Source of the DNA: Sphingobacterium sp. SYP-B4668
GTDB taxonomy: Bacteria > Bacteroidota > Bacteroidia > Sphingobacteriales > Sphingobacteriaceae
Assembly: GCF_027627455.1 (NCBI RefSeq)
Contig: NZ_CP115483.1
Location: 496,001 to 560,000 of the forward strand
Direction: 5' to 3'
DNA: 64,000 bases
Both the position numbers and the translations under genes were made by a program. Below the pieces are notes generated by a model. The model was not told where the DNA came from. It saw nothing but the letters and a program-made list of their open reading frames with translations, and searched no databases. Shown here piece after piece: positions 9,589 through 18,338 of this stretch; the stretch's first letter is position 1; the number at the start of each line of letters is the position of its first letter.

Positions 9589-9639
9589 GATAGATTAAAA
9601 TAGATGATATAAAATCATAATCAGATGAAATCATAAAGA

Positions 9640-9764
9640 TTTATTCAAACGGAGTGACACGAGTTCATGAATACCACTAAAAAGCAAATGGTGTATGAAT
9701 AATCAAACTTTAGGCTGAATAAATCGGATAGCTTCATCATCTTAAAAAAACAAATTTAATACGG
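9640..9764 (+). promoter_or_regulatory. 5' leader sharing its last ~45 nt with the leader of the 16.7-kb gene
   Basis: Untranslated leader of the cyclotransferase lipoprotein gene. The segment ATCGGATAGCTT at 9723 sits 42 nt before the ATG. The same 12-mer sits 41 nt before the ATG at 16701, and both run through A-rich and CAA(A)TTTA(A)TACGG to the start codon. Function unknown. Confidence 0.5.
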
Positions 9765-10799
9765 ATGAAAAAAATATTAGGCCTCTGCTCATTAGGGATG
9801 CTGTTAGTCTGCAGTTGTTTTACAAATAAAGGAAAATTGGAATTTGTTGCTCCAGAGTCTGGAAAAGTAATCGTTATTGGGCAACAGGTTAATTTCAAAT
9901 TGAAATTTCCTACGGTAGCCCTCGATTCAGTAGTATATGCTGTTGATGGTAACATTGTAGGTCGTAAGAATGATACCACGACTTTGGTTGTCGATTCTCA
10001 AACAATTGGTCTAGGAACCAAAAACCTCACCGCCAAAGTGTATGTTGATGGCAAAGAGGATATCGCTTATAGTAACGTGATAATTGTTCCTGAATCGGCA
10101 AAGCAATACGGATTTGAAATCGTCAACACCTTCCCGCACGACACGTCGGCCTTTACACAAGGTTTAGAATATGCTGATGGTATCTTGTATGAATCTACGG
10201 GGCAATATAATTATTCTTCAATTCGAAAGGTGGAGCTTACGTCGGGTAAAGTCCTTAAAAAAACAATGCTTGATGCGAAGTCTTTTGGAGAAGGGATGAC
10301 ATTATGGGGCAATAAATTAATCCTATTGACCTGGGAAGAGAAGATTGGAATCGTATTCGATAAAAATACATTTAACCAGATTGGTACATTTGAATACGGC
10401 AATAGTAAGGAAGGGTGGGGACTCACGAATGATGGAAAGCGGTTGATTAAGTCAGATGGTACGAATATGATTTATTTTTTAAATCCGGATACATATAAAG
10501 AGGAGAGTTCCATAAGCGTATATGACGATAAGGGTCCTGTCGACAGCCTGAATGAGTTGGAATACATTGACGGAAAAATTTATGCTAATGTCTACGGTCA
10601 GGAAATTATCGTTATCATCGATCCTACGACAGGAGCTGTCGAAGGGCAGATAAATTTGGTGGGGATGTATACCAATCCAGAGCGTAAAACCTATGATAAT
10701 GAGTTAAATGGTATCGCTTATGATAAGGATGCAAAGCGTCTATTTGTAACGGGTAAAAAGTGGAACCAGTTATTTGAAATCAAATTGAATGAACGATAG
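9765..10799 (+). CDS. Glutaminyl-peptide cyclotransferase (beta-propeller type) lipoprotein
   Basis: Would convert N-terminal glutamine of peptides to pyroglutamate in the periplasm or at the surface. The signal peptide ends LVCSC, with the lipidated Cys at residue 18. An Ig-like segment covers ~25-110, then the glutamine-cyclotransferase fold (PF05096-like) begins at FPHDTSAFTQGLEYADG and continues through YESTGQY, GEGMTLW and LNELEYIDGKIYANV to NELNGIAYD. The length fits the bacterial plant-type QC plus an N-terminal domain. It is transcribed alone, ending in a strong bidirectional terminator. Confidence 0.85.
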   Translation: MKKILGLCSLGMLLVCSCFTNKGKLEFVAPESGKVIVIGQQVNFKLKFPTVALDSVVYAVDGNIVGRKNDTTTLVVDSQTIGLGTKNLTAKVYVDGKEDIAYSNVIIVPESAKQYGFEIVNTFPHDTSAFTQGLEYADGILYESTGQYNYSSIRKVELTSGKVLKKTMLDAKSFGEGMTLWGNKLILLTWEEKIGIVFDKNTFNQIGTFEYGNSKEGWGLTNDGKRLIKSDGTNMIYFLNPDTYKEESSISVYDDKGPVDSLNELEYIDGKIYANVYGQEIIVIIDPTTGAVEGQINLVGMYTNPERKTYDNELNGIAYDKDAKRLFVTGKKWNQLFEIKLNER

Positions 10800-10810
10800 T
10801 CTTCAACTAG

Positions 10811-10859
10811 TATAACACACATCGGCCCTAACATATCATTAGGGCCGATGTGTGTTATA
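10811..10859. terminator. Bidirectional terminator, 21-bp stem
   Basis: Perfect 21-bp inverted repeat with a 7-nt loop between convergent genes. The right arm overlaps the stop codon of the minus-strand response regulator. Confidence 0.9.
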
Positions 10860-11499
10860 TGAGGTCGTGTTCCGTCACTGTTTTTATCAATGCTGTCATG
10901 TTTCTAGCCTGGAATTTGTGCATGATTCGCTTTCGATGAGTTTCTATGGTCAATGGACTTAAAAATAACTTATCTGCAATAGCTGTGGTCGTATTACCCT
11001 GAGCTATGAGTTGTAATATTTCTTTTTCCCGTTTGGTCAATTTCGGGAATGACATCGTTTCACTCAGTGTGGGCCGTGAGATAATATCCTGTACACTAGG
11101 ACTAAAGGCTGGTCTACCCGCTACAGCTTCATTAAGTGCTGACTTTAAATCTTGAAGGTCAATGTTTTTTAATAGATATCCACTTGCTCCATTCTCAAGC
11201 ATTCTTAAGATAATACTTCTTTCAGAATGATTGCTGAGCGCTATCACTGAGATATTTGGATATGCTTGTTTGATCTGTAGACATAGGTCTATTCCGCTGA
11301 TATCCGGTAGACTAATATCTAAGAGTATAATATCAACTTTATTATGCTTTAAAAAGTCCAGCAAATCTTGGGCGAGGGTGAAACTTGCTACTATACTATA
11401 AGTCGGACTCCCATCTAATAGGCGGTTGATACCTTCCAGCACAATCAGATGGTCGTCAAGTATAGCGATGCGGATAGGGACATTAGACATACAGCTCAA
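10855..11499 (-). CDS. NarL/LuxR-type response regulator
   Basis: Receiver domain (residues 8-125) with acidic pair D15/D16, phospho-acceptor D61 and a conserved Lys near SGYLLKN, then a LuxR/GerE helix-turn-helix (~148-210: LTKREKEILQLIAQGNTTTA and LSPLTIETHRKRI). It is a DNA-binding response regulator partnered with the histidine kinase gene directly upstream, which it overlaps by 17 bp, showing translational coupling. Met4 is a possible alternative start. Target genes cannot be deduced from the sequence. Confidence 0.93.
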   Translation of the reverse strand: MSCMSNVPIRIAILDDHLIVLEGINRLLDGSPTYSIVASFTLAQDLLDFLKHNKVDIILLDISLPDISGIDLCLQIKQAYPNISVIALSNHSERSIILRMLENGASGYLLKNIDLQDLKSALNEAVAGRPAFSPSVQDIISRPTLSETMSFPKLTKREKEILQLIAQGNTTTAIADKLFLSPLTIETHRKRIMHKFQARNMTALIKTVTEHDLI

Positions 11500-13501
11500 T
11501 GTTTACGGTAGTACCCTCACCCACGGAAGAGTGGATATCAATCCGGCCATTGAGATACCCAACGCGATTCCGAATATTGTGGAACCCCATTCCATTTTCC
11601 GAGTCAAGTGTCGATGTATCAAAGCCTATCCCATTGTCTTCCATTGTAAGCAGAAAAGTGTGTTCCTCTTGGCTGCATTGTAGCAATACTTCTGACGCCC
11701 TCCCATGTTTGCGCGAATTGGTCAATAACTCTTGTATGATTCGATAGATGTTGAGCTGCGTCTGTTCGGGGATGTGTTTCTGAATGTCATATGCTTGAAA
11801 TGAAATCTGCAGATGTTCGCTAATCATCGATTCACAGAGGTCACGAATGGCCGTTTCGAGCCCAAATTTGATTAAATTAATAGGCATCATATTATGAGCA
11901 ATACGTCTTAACTCGGAGACCGAGTGGTCCAATTGTTTGATAATGGGATTCAAATCCGTAGCCAACACCTGCGCTCCACTTTCTTCGATTTTGCCCGAAA
12001 GATTCATTTTTAGACCGACCAAGGTACCGCCTAAGCCATCATGTAGGTCTTGAGCTAAGCGTTTTCGTTCGGTCTCTTCGCCAGCCATTAATGCTTTACT
12101 GTACTTTATTTTTTCGGTCTGTTCAATCTCTTTTAATTGTTGAATATGATTTTGATTTTGTTCCTGTAGCAGTTTTCTGTTGTTTCGATAATACAGATAG
12201 GAGATAATGGCCATAGCCAAAAGCAAGATACTCATAATCGCCAAAGACCAAGCGGTTAGTTTTGTGTTTTTTGTGTCCAGGTCTGCCTCCCTTTTCGCAG
12301 CTTCAAGTTTTGTGATTTGCTTCTCCTTTTCGGCAGTGTTGTACTTTGCTTCAAGGTCGCTGATTTTGACATCTGTTTCATTTTTATGTAGGCTGTCAGC
12401 GAGTGCATTGTATTTTTTTGACCAAAAATGTGCCTCGGGAATGTTATTGGTCAATTCATGGATTTTCACCATCTGACCATAAATTTCTTTTTTGGAGTTT
12501 AGATCTTGCAGGATACTGTTTTCAGGATTGCTTAACGCTGTCAGGATTTTTTTTGCCTCTAGATACTTGCCTAGCTCTACTAGTACTTCATATTTTCGAA
12601 ACTGCATCATCTGTTGCATATGGAATTGATTATTATGCTTGGTGCTTTCGATTCCTTTATCAAGCGTTTTTATTGCTCCTGAAAAGTCTTTGGTATACAG
12701 GTCATAGGTGCCTCTTTGGTAGTAATAGTACGATGCATTTACCGATTCTGGATAAAGTTTTAAGAGATCTTCGGCTTTATCTAACGTTTGACGAGCCTTT
12801 TTAAAATTTTTGAGTTGAATATAATTATCTGTTGCGGTGAGGTAGGAGAGGAAAAGGGTTGGTGAATTGGGTTTTGCCTTTTCCAATAACTCTATTGCTT
12901 TTGTATTATACCCCTCAGATTTTTCAAATTGCCGGCTATACATCAACAATGCACCCAACTGCGAATAATAATGAGCTCTTTTCTCCAAGTTATCAGTTTT
13001 ATCAGCTAAGGGGATAGATTTATTTAGTAAGATGTCCGTGACAAAATTGTCCCCTTTTTCAGCCCTGACCATTAGCGCATAGTTGTACCAAGAGGCGGCT
13101 CGTACCAAAAGAGCACCTGAATGATTGTACGGACGTATTATTTGTTCTGCCTCTTGATAAGCTTTTGCTGCTAAAGGTTTATTCCAATTAAAATAATGCT
13201 GACCTAAATAAAAATGATATAACCCTTTCAGATACACCTGTCCAGAAGGTGGAGAATCCTCAGAGAAGACGAGCGCTCTACCTTTATTAAGGGCATCTCT
13301 ACTTTTAGTTGTATCCTTAAAACGCCAGTAATCCGAAATGAAAAAATAAGTGTTGGCTTTGATACTGTCTGAAGGTGTAGTCTTGATGACGTGCTGGAGA
13401 CTGTCTAGGAATTTCTTTTCATCCATCTGAGACAGAATCTGCTGGGATCTAGCCGGCAACCAACTAACTATGAGTAGTAACAAGAGTAAACGGATATACA
13501 T
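11483..13501 (-). CDS. TPR-containing membrane sensor histidine kinase
   Basis: Signal peptide (ends ARSQ), a ~370-residue tetratricopeptide-repeat sensor region outside the cytoplasm, one transmembrane helix (~400-425, WSLAIMSILLLAMAIISYLY), a coiled coil, then a HisKA_3 dimerisation domain with phospho-acceptor H487 (AQDLHDGLGG) and a HATPase domain (NSRKHGRASE, DNGIGFD, GMGFHNIRNRV). This is the NarX/DesK-like kinase type common in Bacteroidota and forms a pair with the overlapping response regulator. The signal is unknown; TPRs suggest protein-protein sensing. Confidence 0.93.
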   Translation of the reverse strand: MYIRLLLLLLIVSWLPARSQQILSQMDEKKFLDSLQHVIKTTPSDSIKANTYFFISDYWRFKDTTKSRDALNKGRALVFSEDSPPSGQVYLKGLYHFYLGQHYFNWNKPLAAKAYQEAEQIIRPYNHSGALLVRAASWYNYALMVRAEKGDNFVTDILLNKSIPLADKTDNLEKRAHYYSQLGALLMYSRQFEKSEGYNTKAIELLEKAKPNSPTLFLSYLTATDNYIQLKNFKKARQTLDKAEDLLKLYPESVNASYYYYQRGTYDLYTKDFSGAIKTLDKGIESTKHNNQFHMQQMMQFRKYEVLVELGKYLEAKKILTALSNPENSILQDLNSKKEIYGQMVKIHELTNNIPEAHFWSKKYNALADSLHKNETDVKISDLEAKYNTAEKEKQITKLEAAKREADLDTKNTKLTAWSLAIMSILLLAMAIISYLYYRNNRKLLQEQNQNHIQQLKEIEQTEKIKYSKALMAGEETERKRLAQDLHDGLGGTLVGLKMNLSGKIEESGAQVLATDLNPIIKQLDHSVSELRRIAHNMMPINLIKFGLETAIRDLCESMISEHLQISFQAYDIQKHIPEQTQLNIYRIIQELLTNSRKHGRASEVLLQCSQEEHTFLLTMEDNGIGFDTSTLDSENGMGFHNIRNRVGYLNGRIDIHSSVGEGTTVNIELYV

Positions 13502-13636
13502 GCGAGTCTAAAATCTATAATGTGCCAAAGTGATATTCCTATCTAAATTATAGAAATTTCATAACACTCCATCACCTACCTGCAAAATTACCCGTTTACA
13601 GGTATCTTAATTAGTAATCGACAATTGGAAGCCCGA

Positions 13637-14860
13637 TCAAGGCATTATCGTTTTGGGGACAATGGAAAATTCGATTTTCTCTGTAAGGGGTACATATGGA
13701 ATTGTCGCTTGTTCTTCTAGTCTATCCGTGAATAATATGCCGTAGAGGTGGTCTACTTCATGTTGGAAGATTACCGCAGTAAACCCTTCAATGTTTTCTT
13801 CTATTATGTCACCTTCCGAAGATAGATACTGCAGTCTGATGGAATAGCTACGTTGTACGTCTTCTTTTTTGTTCGGAATAGATAGGCACCCTTCAGCACC
13901 TTTTCGACTTAGCTTAGAGCGCCAGATGATTTTTGGATTGATATAAAACTCAAATGGATTGTCCGTTTTATCAAATCTTTGAACCCAAATAGCATTTTTA
14001 CTGATGCCTACTTGTGGAGCTGCAATTCCAACGCCGAGATGGTCAGGGTCATTGACAGTAGCGTACATCCGTTTGGATAAATGTACGAGCAAAGGGTCAT
14101 CATGCTTGATATCTTGGGAAGGAGTCTTGAGAATCTCCAAGTCATTGGTATCCGTTACCTGGAGTACGCGCATCGTTTGACTACTATCCCCGGCATTGAT
14201 GAGCTCTTGTTCCGCTTTGCTAAAGCTTTTTGCAATAGTTTTATTCACAGTTCTTTCGTTTTTTGGTCCCTTATATTTTTTCTCCCCAGCTTCGATTATG
14301 ATTTGTAATTGATTTTCGGCAGGCGGTTGTGGGCATCGATAGCCATTGCTATATGCGCAGTATGGATTATAAGCTTTATTGAAGTCGATACTTATCATAC
14401 TGTTTTTGATGTCTTTGATGTCAAGGTCGATATAGCGCCCTCCTTCATAGGTCTGCTTACCATTACTCTGGTCTAGAAAGGGTAAAAATAAATGGTCTTT
14501 GTAAGCAGGGTTTTGAAAACGGGCTGCATTTTGGTACGTTGTTAACGTAAATTCTTCCTCTTTTAATGTAAACTTCAATATTGCATATCGACGATACGCA
14601 TTGCTAGTGCCATCATAAGTTGGCATAAGAAAGCTCGGCTCGTTAGGCAGTAGTTCCACCTTTGCGATGACTTTGAAATCCTCATTTGCGGTGAAGTATT
14701 CAATATATCCAATATCTTGGGGACGTAGTGGGCCAAAGCCATCCTGTTTTAGACTATTTTTTTTGATGGTCCAAAATTCGTTTATCTGAGTCGTATATGA
14801 TTGTGCATCAGCGAGGGTGTATAGGCAGATGCATAGTATAAATGAAAATAGAAACTTCAT
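13637..14860 (-). CDS. Exported DUF1684-peptide deformylase fusion protein
   Basis: One uninterrupted frame with three parts. Residues 1-19 are a Sec signal peptide (ends ADAQ). Residues ~20-200 match DUF1684 (GGRYIDLDI, FNKAYNPYCAYS, CPQPPAENQL, AGEKKYKGP). Residues ~220-400 are a complete peptide deformylase with motif 1 GVGIAAPQVG (276-285), motif 2 EGCLSIP with metal ligand C325, and motif 3 HEVDH with H367, E368 and H371. All catalytic residues are present, so activity is plausible, but the signal peptide places it outside the cytoplasm where formyl-Met removal is not expected. Exported deformylase-like proteins occur in Bacteroidota; I do not know this fusion as a standard one. It lies divergent from ruvX. 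Confidence 0.88.
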   Translation of the reverse strand: MKFLFSFILCICLYTLADAQSYTTQINEFWTIKKNSLKQDGFGPLRPQDIGYIEYFTANEDFKVIAKVELLPNEPSFLMPTYDGTSNAYRRYAILKFTLKEEEFTLTTYQNAARFQNPAYKDHLFLPFLDQSNGKQTYEGGRYIDLDIKDIKNSMISIDFNKAYNPYCAYSNGYRCPQPPAENQLQIIIEAGEKKYKGPKNERTVNKTIAKSFSKAEQELINAGDSSQTMRVLQVTDTNDLEILKTPSQDIKHDDPLLVHLSKRMYATVNDPDHLGVGIAAPQVGISKNAIWVQRFDKTDNPFEFYINPKIIWRSKLSRKGAEGCLSIPNKKEDVQRSYSIRLQYLSSEGDIIEENIEGFTAVIFQHEVDHLYGILFTDRLEEQATIPYVPLTEKIEFSIVPKTIMP

Positions 14861-15121
14861 TAATAGCGGAGTTATAAAAATATTTTGACAAAATTATCAA
14901 ATTTGTGCGGTATAATAGATGTACTTATTGTCATTTTAGATTGGCAATGATGTGGACAATAGATTTAAGTCTAATATGGACACGTAATATCTTCGCTGGT
15001 TATGAGAACGGAAAATGATAGAGCTGCAAATCCCTTTATCTATAATAGCTTTGGTCTGAGTTTCATCAGTTTTGTGAAAATGATGGATAGATAAAATCAT
15101 CTTTTTTATGATGAATTTATC

Positions 15122-15129
15122 TAAGTTTG
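15122..15129 (+). promoter_or_regulatory. -7 element TAAGTTTG upstream of ruvX
   Basis: Exact TAnnTTTG match 19 nt before the ruvX ATG. Its flank AATTTATCTAAGTTTGT is identical to that of the mutY promoter. Confidence 0.6.
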
Positions 15130-15148
15130 TAAAAATTAAAAGATTACT

Positions 15149-15565
15149 ATGCGATTAATGGCTTTTGACTATGGCACTAAACGGATTGGTATTGCTGTAA
15201 CCGATCCACTTCAGATTATAGCCAATGCGCTCACGACGATCCATCCCAATACTATCCTTGAGTTTCTAAAGGAATATTTGGTAAGCGAACAAGTAGAGAC
15301 TTTTGTGGTCGGGATGCCTCGACAACTTGACGGCACGGATTCACAATCAGCCTCCCATGTCGTAGGATTTATTAGGTTACTTAAAAAGACCTATCCCGAT
15401 ATCCCTGTTGTCCAGGTTGACGAACGATTCACTTCTAAAATGGCATCTGCCGTAATTGCGCAAAGTGGATTAAGGAAGGGAAAACGCCAAGAAAAAGGAT
15501 TGGTGGATACCGTATCGGCAACAATAATCCTACAATCTTATATGGAAAGCCGCAACTTTATCTAA
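15149..15565 (+). CDS. ruvX: Holliday-junction resolvase-like nuclease RuvX/YqgF
   Basis: RNase H-like fold protein of 138 aa, the usual size. MAFDYGTKRIGIAVTDP carries the first catalytic Asp, VVGMPRQLDGT follows, and VDERFTSKMA and the late KGLVDTVSATIILQSY supply the remaining acidic residues. The family takes part in processing of the 16S rRNA 5' end and/or Holliday junctions. ybeY, another rRNA-maturation nuclease, follows 94 bp downstream on the same strand, which fits a shared role. Confidence 0.95.
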   Translation: MRLMAFDYGTKRIGIAVTDPLQIIANALTTIHPNTILEFLKEYLVSEQVETFVVGMPRQLDGTDSQSASHVVGFIRLLKKTYPDIPVVQVDERFTSKMASAVIAQSGLRKGKRQEKGLVDTVSATIILQSYMESRNFI

Positions 15566-15659
15566 GAGTAAGTACATCCAATCAATTGAGCATACGTTAC
15601 TAATGTGGCAAGTATCAATAGAGAGGGTGCTTTAAATAGTTTTTTAATAACAATATGAT

Positions 15660-16088
15660 ATGAGTAACATTAATTTTTTTGCTGAAGAGACGGATTTTAA
15701 ACCTAAAGAAAAGCAAAAGATTCGTCAGTGGGTTCTGGAAACAGTCAAATCCGAAGGATATAAGCGCATAGCAGAATTGAATTTTATATTCTGTTCAGAT
15801 GCTTATTTGTTGGAAATTAATAAGCAGTATCTCCATCATGATACCTTCACTGATATTGTGACTTTCGATAGTTCCGAAGATGAGCAGGTGATTGCTGGAG
15901 ATATTTTTATCAGCATTGAGCGTATTCATGAAAATGCCGCCAAATTCAAAGTAACAGAGCGAGACGAGTTGCACAGGGTCATCATCCATGGGGTGTTACA
16001 TCTATGTGGGTATCCTGATAAGAAAGTAGAAGATAAGAAGCTGATGACGAGTAAAGAAGACTTATATTTGGGAAGCAGGACGTTTTAA
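15660..16088 (+). CDS. ybeY: Endoribonuclease YbeY (rRNA maturation factor)
   Basis: Metal-dependent RNase for 16S rRNA 3'-end maturation and 70S quality control. The core motif is IIHGVLHLCGYPDKKVEDK: two of the three canonical metal-binding His residues are present and the third position is Asp (GYPD), the usual Bacteroidota variant of HGxLHLxGYDH. FTDIVTFD and GDIFISIERI upstream match the family. 142 aa is a normal length. No gene follows on the same strand for ~610 bp. Confidence 0.95.
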   Translation: MSNINFFAEETDFKPKEKQKIRQWVLETVKSEGYKRIAELNFIFCSDAYLLEINKQYLHHDTFTDIVTFDSSEDEQVIAGDIFISIERIHENAAKFKVTERDELHRVIIHGVLHLCGYPDKKVEDKKLMTSKEDLYLGSRTF

Positions 16089-16329
16089 CGTCGATCAACT
16101 AAGAGTCTGTATTAAGTTATATCGTGATTTTTATGTAAGCGCCTTTTCCCTTGAAGCTTGTTCTCTAAGATAGACATGCTACTATCAAAGGGTGAAGAGT
16201 AAGTAGCGCCTCTACCTTCAATAAACTTCACGAAGTTGTAGCCGTAAAGTAACCTGAAAGACTATTTAACCAATTTTAAACAAGCGTAAGAAACGGGTAG
16301 TATTAATAATTACTTAACATAAAGCTGAT

Positions 16330-16358
16330 TTTGGGTTTATGAGAGAGCACTACATTTG
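16330..16358 (+). promoter_or_regulatory. Promoter TTTG-N17-TACATTTG
   Basis: -33 TTTG at 16330-16333 and an exact -7 TACATTTG at 16351-16358. The 17-bp spacer is at the short end of the range reported for the phylum. Transcription would begin near 16363, about 335 nt before the next ATG. Confidence 0.6.
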
Positions 16359-16553
16359 TGACGAATATTAATTTAGATACAAGACGGAATAAGTCGATTC
16401 AATATCAATCGGAATGATTCTAAATCTTGTAGACGATAAGACAACCTATTGAGCCGCAGTGTAAAGTATCCCTATCGGAGCCGAGCAGTAAGTTGCCGCT
16501 ATACATGGTGGCAATGGTATTTACAGAAAGCCCTCATCAACAGATGAAGAACC

Positions 16554-16593
16554 GAGTATAAGGAGTTCAAAAATGCAAGTGAAGCTTATACTC
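16554..16593 (+). promoter_or_regulatory. Leader hairpin with 9-bp perfect stem
   Basis: GAGTATAAG and its exact complement enclose a 22-nt loop, followed by an A/T-rich run. It could be an attenuator or part of an sRNA. A shorter hairpin (GCCGT/ACGGC) occupies the same position after the related block at 42.55 kb. Confidence 0.45.
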
Positions 16594-16700
16594 ATTATTA
16601 TAAAAGAAGAAGATGAGACCATCAGGGTTTGTTTGATACCACACAGTGGAATGAAATCGATCGGATAGCTTTCTCGCCATTAAAAAAGCAATTTATACGG

Positions 16701-18263
16701 ATGAAAAAATCAACAATTCTATTTTCACTATTAGCTATCGCAGCATGCGTGGAAGCCCAGGAGATCGTCAGAGGTACGGTCTTTGCCGATCTCAATAATA
16801 ATGGTCGCTATGATAAACAGGAAAAAGGGATTGCGGATGTCTCTGTCAGTAATGGCATACAGGTTGTACAAACCGATGCGAAGGGGAAATATGAATTACC
16901 AGTAGGGGGAGATAATATCATTTTTGTTGTCAAACCGAAAGACTTTAGCACTCCGGTAAATAGTCAAAATCACCCTCAGTTCTACTATATTCATAAGCCT
17001 GAGGGGAGTCCAACTTCAAAATATCCAGGGGTAGCACCTACAGGAGCACTGAAAAAAGATGTGAATTTTGCATTAATTCCTTCAACGGAAAGCCAAGATT
17101 TTTCTGCCTTTGTATTTGGTGACCCCCAAGCGTATACCGTAGAAGAGTTAGATTTTTTTAAACGCGGTGTTATTGATCAAATAGCGGATAAGCGCATGGC
17201 AAAATTCGGAATTAGTCTAGGGGACCTTGTTGGAGATGATTTGAGTCTACACCCAGCATATCTTTCTACCGTGGGCCATATGGGGTTGCCTTGGTATCAG
17301 GTGATGGGAAATCATGACATGAACTACGATGCACAGACAGATTCACTATCTGATGAATCATTTGAAGCGACTTTCGGACCCAATAACTATGCCTTCAACT
17401 ACGGTAATGCTCATTTTATTGTGTTAGATGATATCTTGTATCCCCATCCTACTAAGCAGAAGGGCTATCAAGGTGGATTTCGCAAAGAACAGTTGGATTT
17501 TGTGGAGAACAATCTAAAATTTGTTCCCAAAGACAAGTTGATTGTCTTGGCATTTCACATTCCCTTGCTAATGGAGAATCAAGATGTCTTCAGGAGAGAA
17601 GATAGACAACGACTGTTCAATATATTGGCATCATTCCCACACACACTTTCCCTGTCCGCGCATACGCATTTTCAAACACAGAATTTCTATGGGGAAGCAG
17701 ACGGTTGGAAACAAGCGAAACCCCATCATGAATACAATGTTGGTACAACATCCGGCGATTGGTATTCGGGTGTGAAAAATGAAATAGGGGTACCCGTGTC
17801 TACCATGCGAGATGGCACCCCAAAAGGATATGCTATCCTGAATATTAAAGGCAATCAATATACCTTTGATTACAAAGTAATAGGGCAGGATGCAGAGTAC
17901 AAGATGGCGGTATACGGTCCAGCTGTAATTGAACAAAAGTATGTCGGACGGTCACCATATTTTGCAAATTTTTTCATCGGTCATAAAGATGATAAAGTTC
18001 AATATAGATTAGATGGTGGAGATTGGAAAGATATGCAGTATACCGAAGAGGCCGATCCGGATTTCGTTTTCTCCGTATTGCAGTACGACTTGGCCAAACA
18101 ATATAGAGCAGGTAGACGCCCATCAGATGGGGTAAAATCAACACATCTTTGGAAAATGAAATTGCCCAAATTAAAAATCGGGATACATACCTTAGAAATT
18201 CAAGCCGTCGATATGTTTGGTCGGAAGCACACAACATCCAAAGAAATCGATGTCGTTAAGTAA
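16701..18263 (+). CDS. Exported calcineurin-like phosphoesterase with MetallophosN/C domains
   Basis: Secreted metallophosphatase of 520 aa. Signal peptide MKKSTILFSLLAIAACVEAQ; an N-terminal SdrD-B-like/MetallophosN domain (GTVFADLNNNGRYDKQEKGI); a catalytic core with FGDPQAY, GDLVGDD, GNHDMNY, FHIPL and SAHTHFQ metal-binding motifs; and a C-terminal MetallophosC-like domain (~370-515). The start is chosen at the ATG that opens the signal peptide; the frame extends 24 codons further upstream, but only into leader sequence. Substrate unknown. A long structured leader precedes it and a strong terminator follows. Confidence 0.88.
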   Translation: MKKSTILFSLLAIAACVEAQEIVRGTVFADLNNNGRYDKQEKGIADVSVSNGIQVVQTDAKGKYELPVGGDNIIFVVKPKDFSTPVNSQNHPQFYYIHKPEGSPTSKYPGVAPTGALKKDVNFALIPSTESQDFSAFVFGDPQAYTVEELDFFKRGVIDQIADKRMAKFGISLGDLVGDDLSLHPAYLSTVGHMGLPWYQVMGNHDMNYDAQTDSLSDESFEATFGPNNYAFNYGNAHFIVLDDILYPHPTKQKGYQGGFRKEQLDFVENNLKFVPKDKLIVLAFHIPLLMENQDVFRREDRQRLFNILASFPHTLSLSAHTHFQTQNFYGEADGWKQAKPHHEYNVGTTSGDWYSGVKNEIGVPVSTMRDGTPKGYAILNIKGNQYTFDYKVIGQDAEYKMAVYGPAVIEQKYVGRSPYFANFFIGHKDDKVQYRLDGGDWKDMQYTEEADPDFVFSVLQYDLAKQYRAGRRPSDGVKSTHLWKMKLPKLKIGIHTLEIQAVDMFGRKHTTSKEIDVVK

Positions 18264-18280
18264 AATTACAAGACGCAAGC

Positions 18281-18325
18281 AATAAAAAAAGCCCTGCTTT
18301 CTAAATAAGCAGGGCTTTTTTTATT
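18281..18325. terminator. Bidirectional terminator between metallophosphatase and ndk
   Basis: Perfect 19-bp inverted repeat, core AAGCCCTGCTT, with A-run on one side and T-run on the other, serving both convergent genes. Confidence 0.93.
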
Positions 18326-18338
18326 GTTTGTGTATCGA

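Larger units (their letters stand above)
16089..16700 (+). other. Long non-coding region with promoter and structured leader
   Basis: Over 600 bp without a convincing reading frame. Bases 16330-16358 form a good Bacteroidota promoter. Downstream are three hairpins: 16493-16514 (TTGCCGC/GTGGCAA), 16534-16547 (TCATC/GATGA) and 16554-16593 (9-bp perfect stem GAGTATAAG). The block 16513-16555 resembles 42548-42587, and the last ~42 nt resemble the leader before 9765. It could be a ~335-nt 5' leader or a separate small RNA. I found no match from memory to 6S, tmRNA, RNase P RNA or a known riboswitch. The first ~240 bp show nothing firm. Confidence 0.5.

Noticed and set aside
12403..12804. Plus-strand 133-codon frame
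   Set aside because: It is fully antisense inside the TPR histidine kinase gene and has no homology signs.
16089..16700. 6S RNA, tmRNA or RNase P RNA in the long gap
   Set aside because: I saw none of the conserved cores (no tag-peptide frame, no RNase P core motifs, no long 6S-like closed stem), so I left it as an unassigned structured region.
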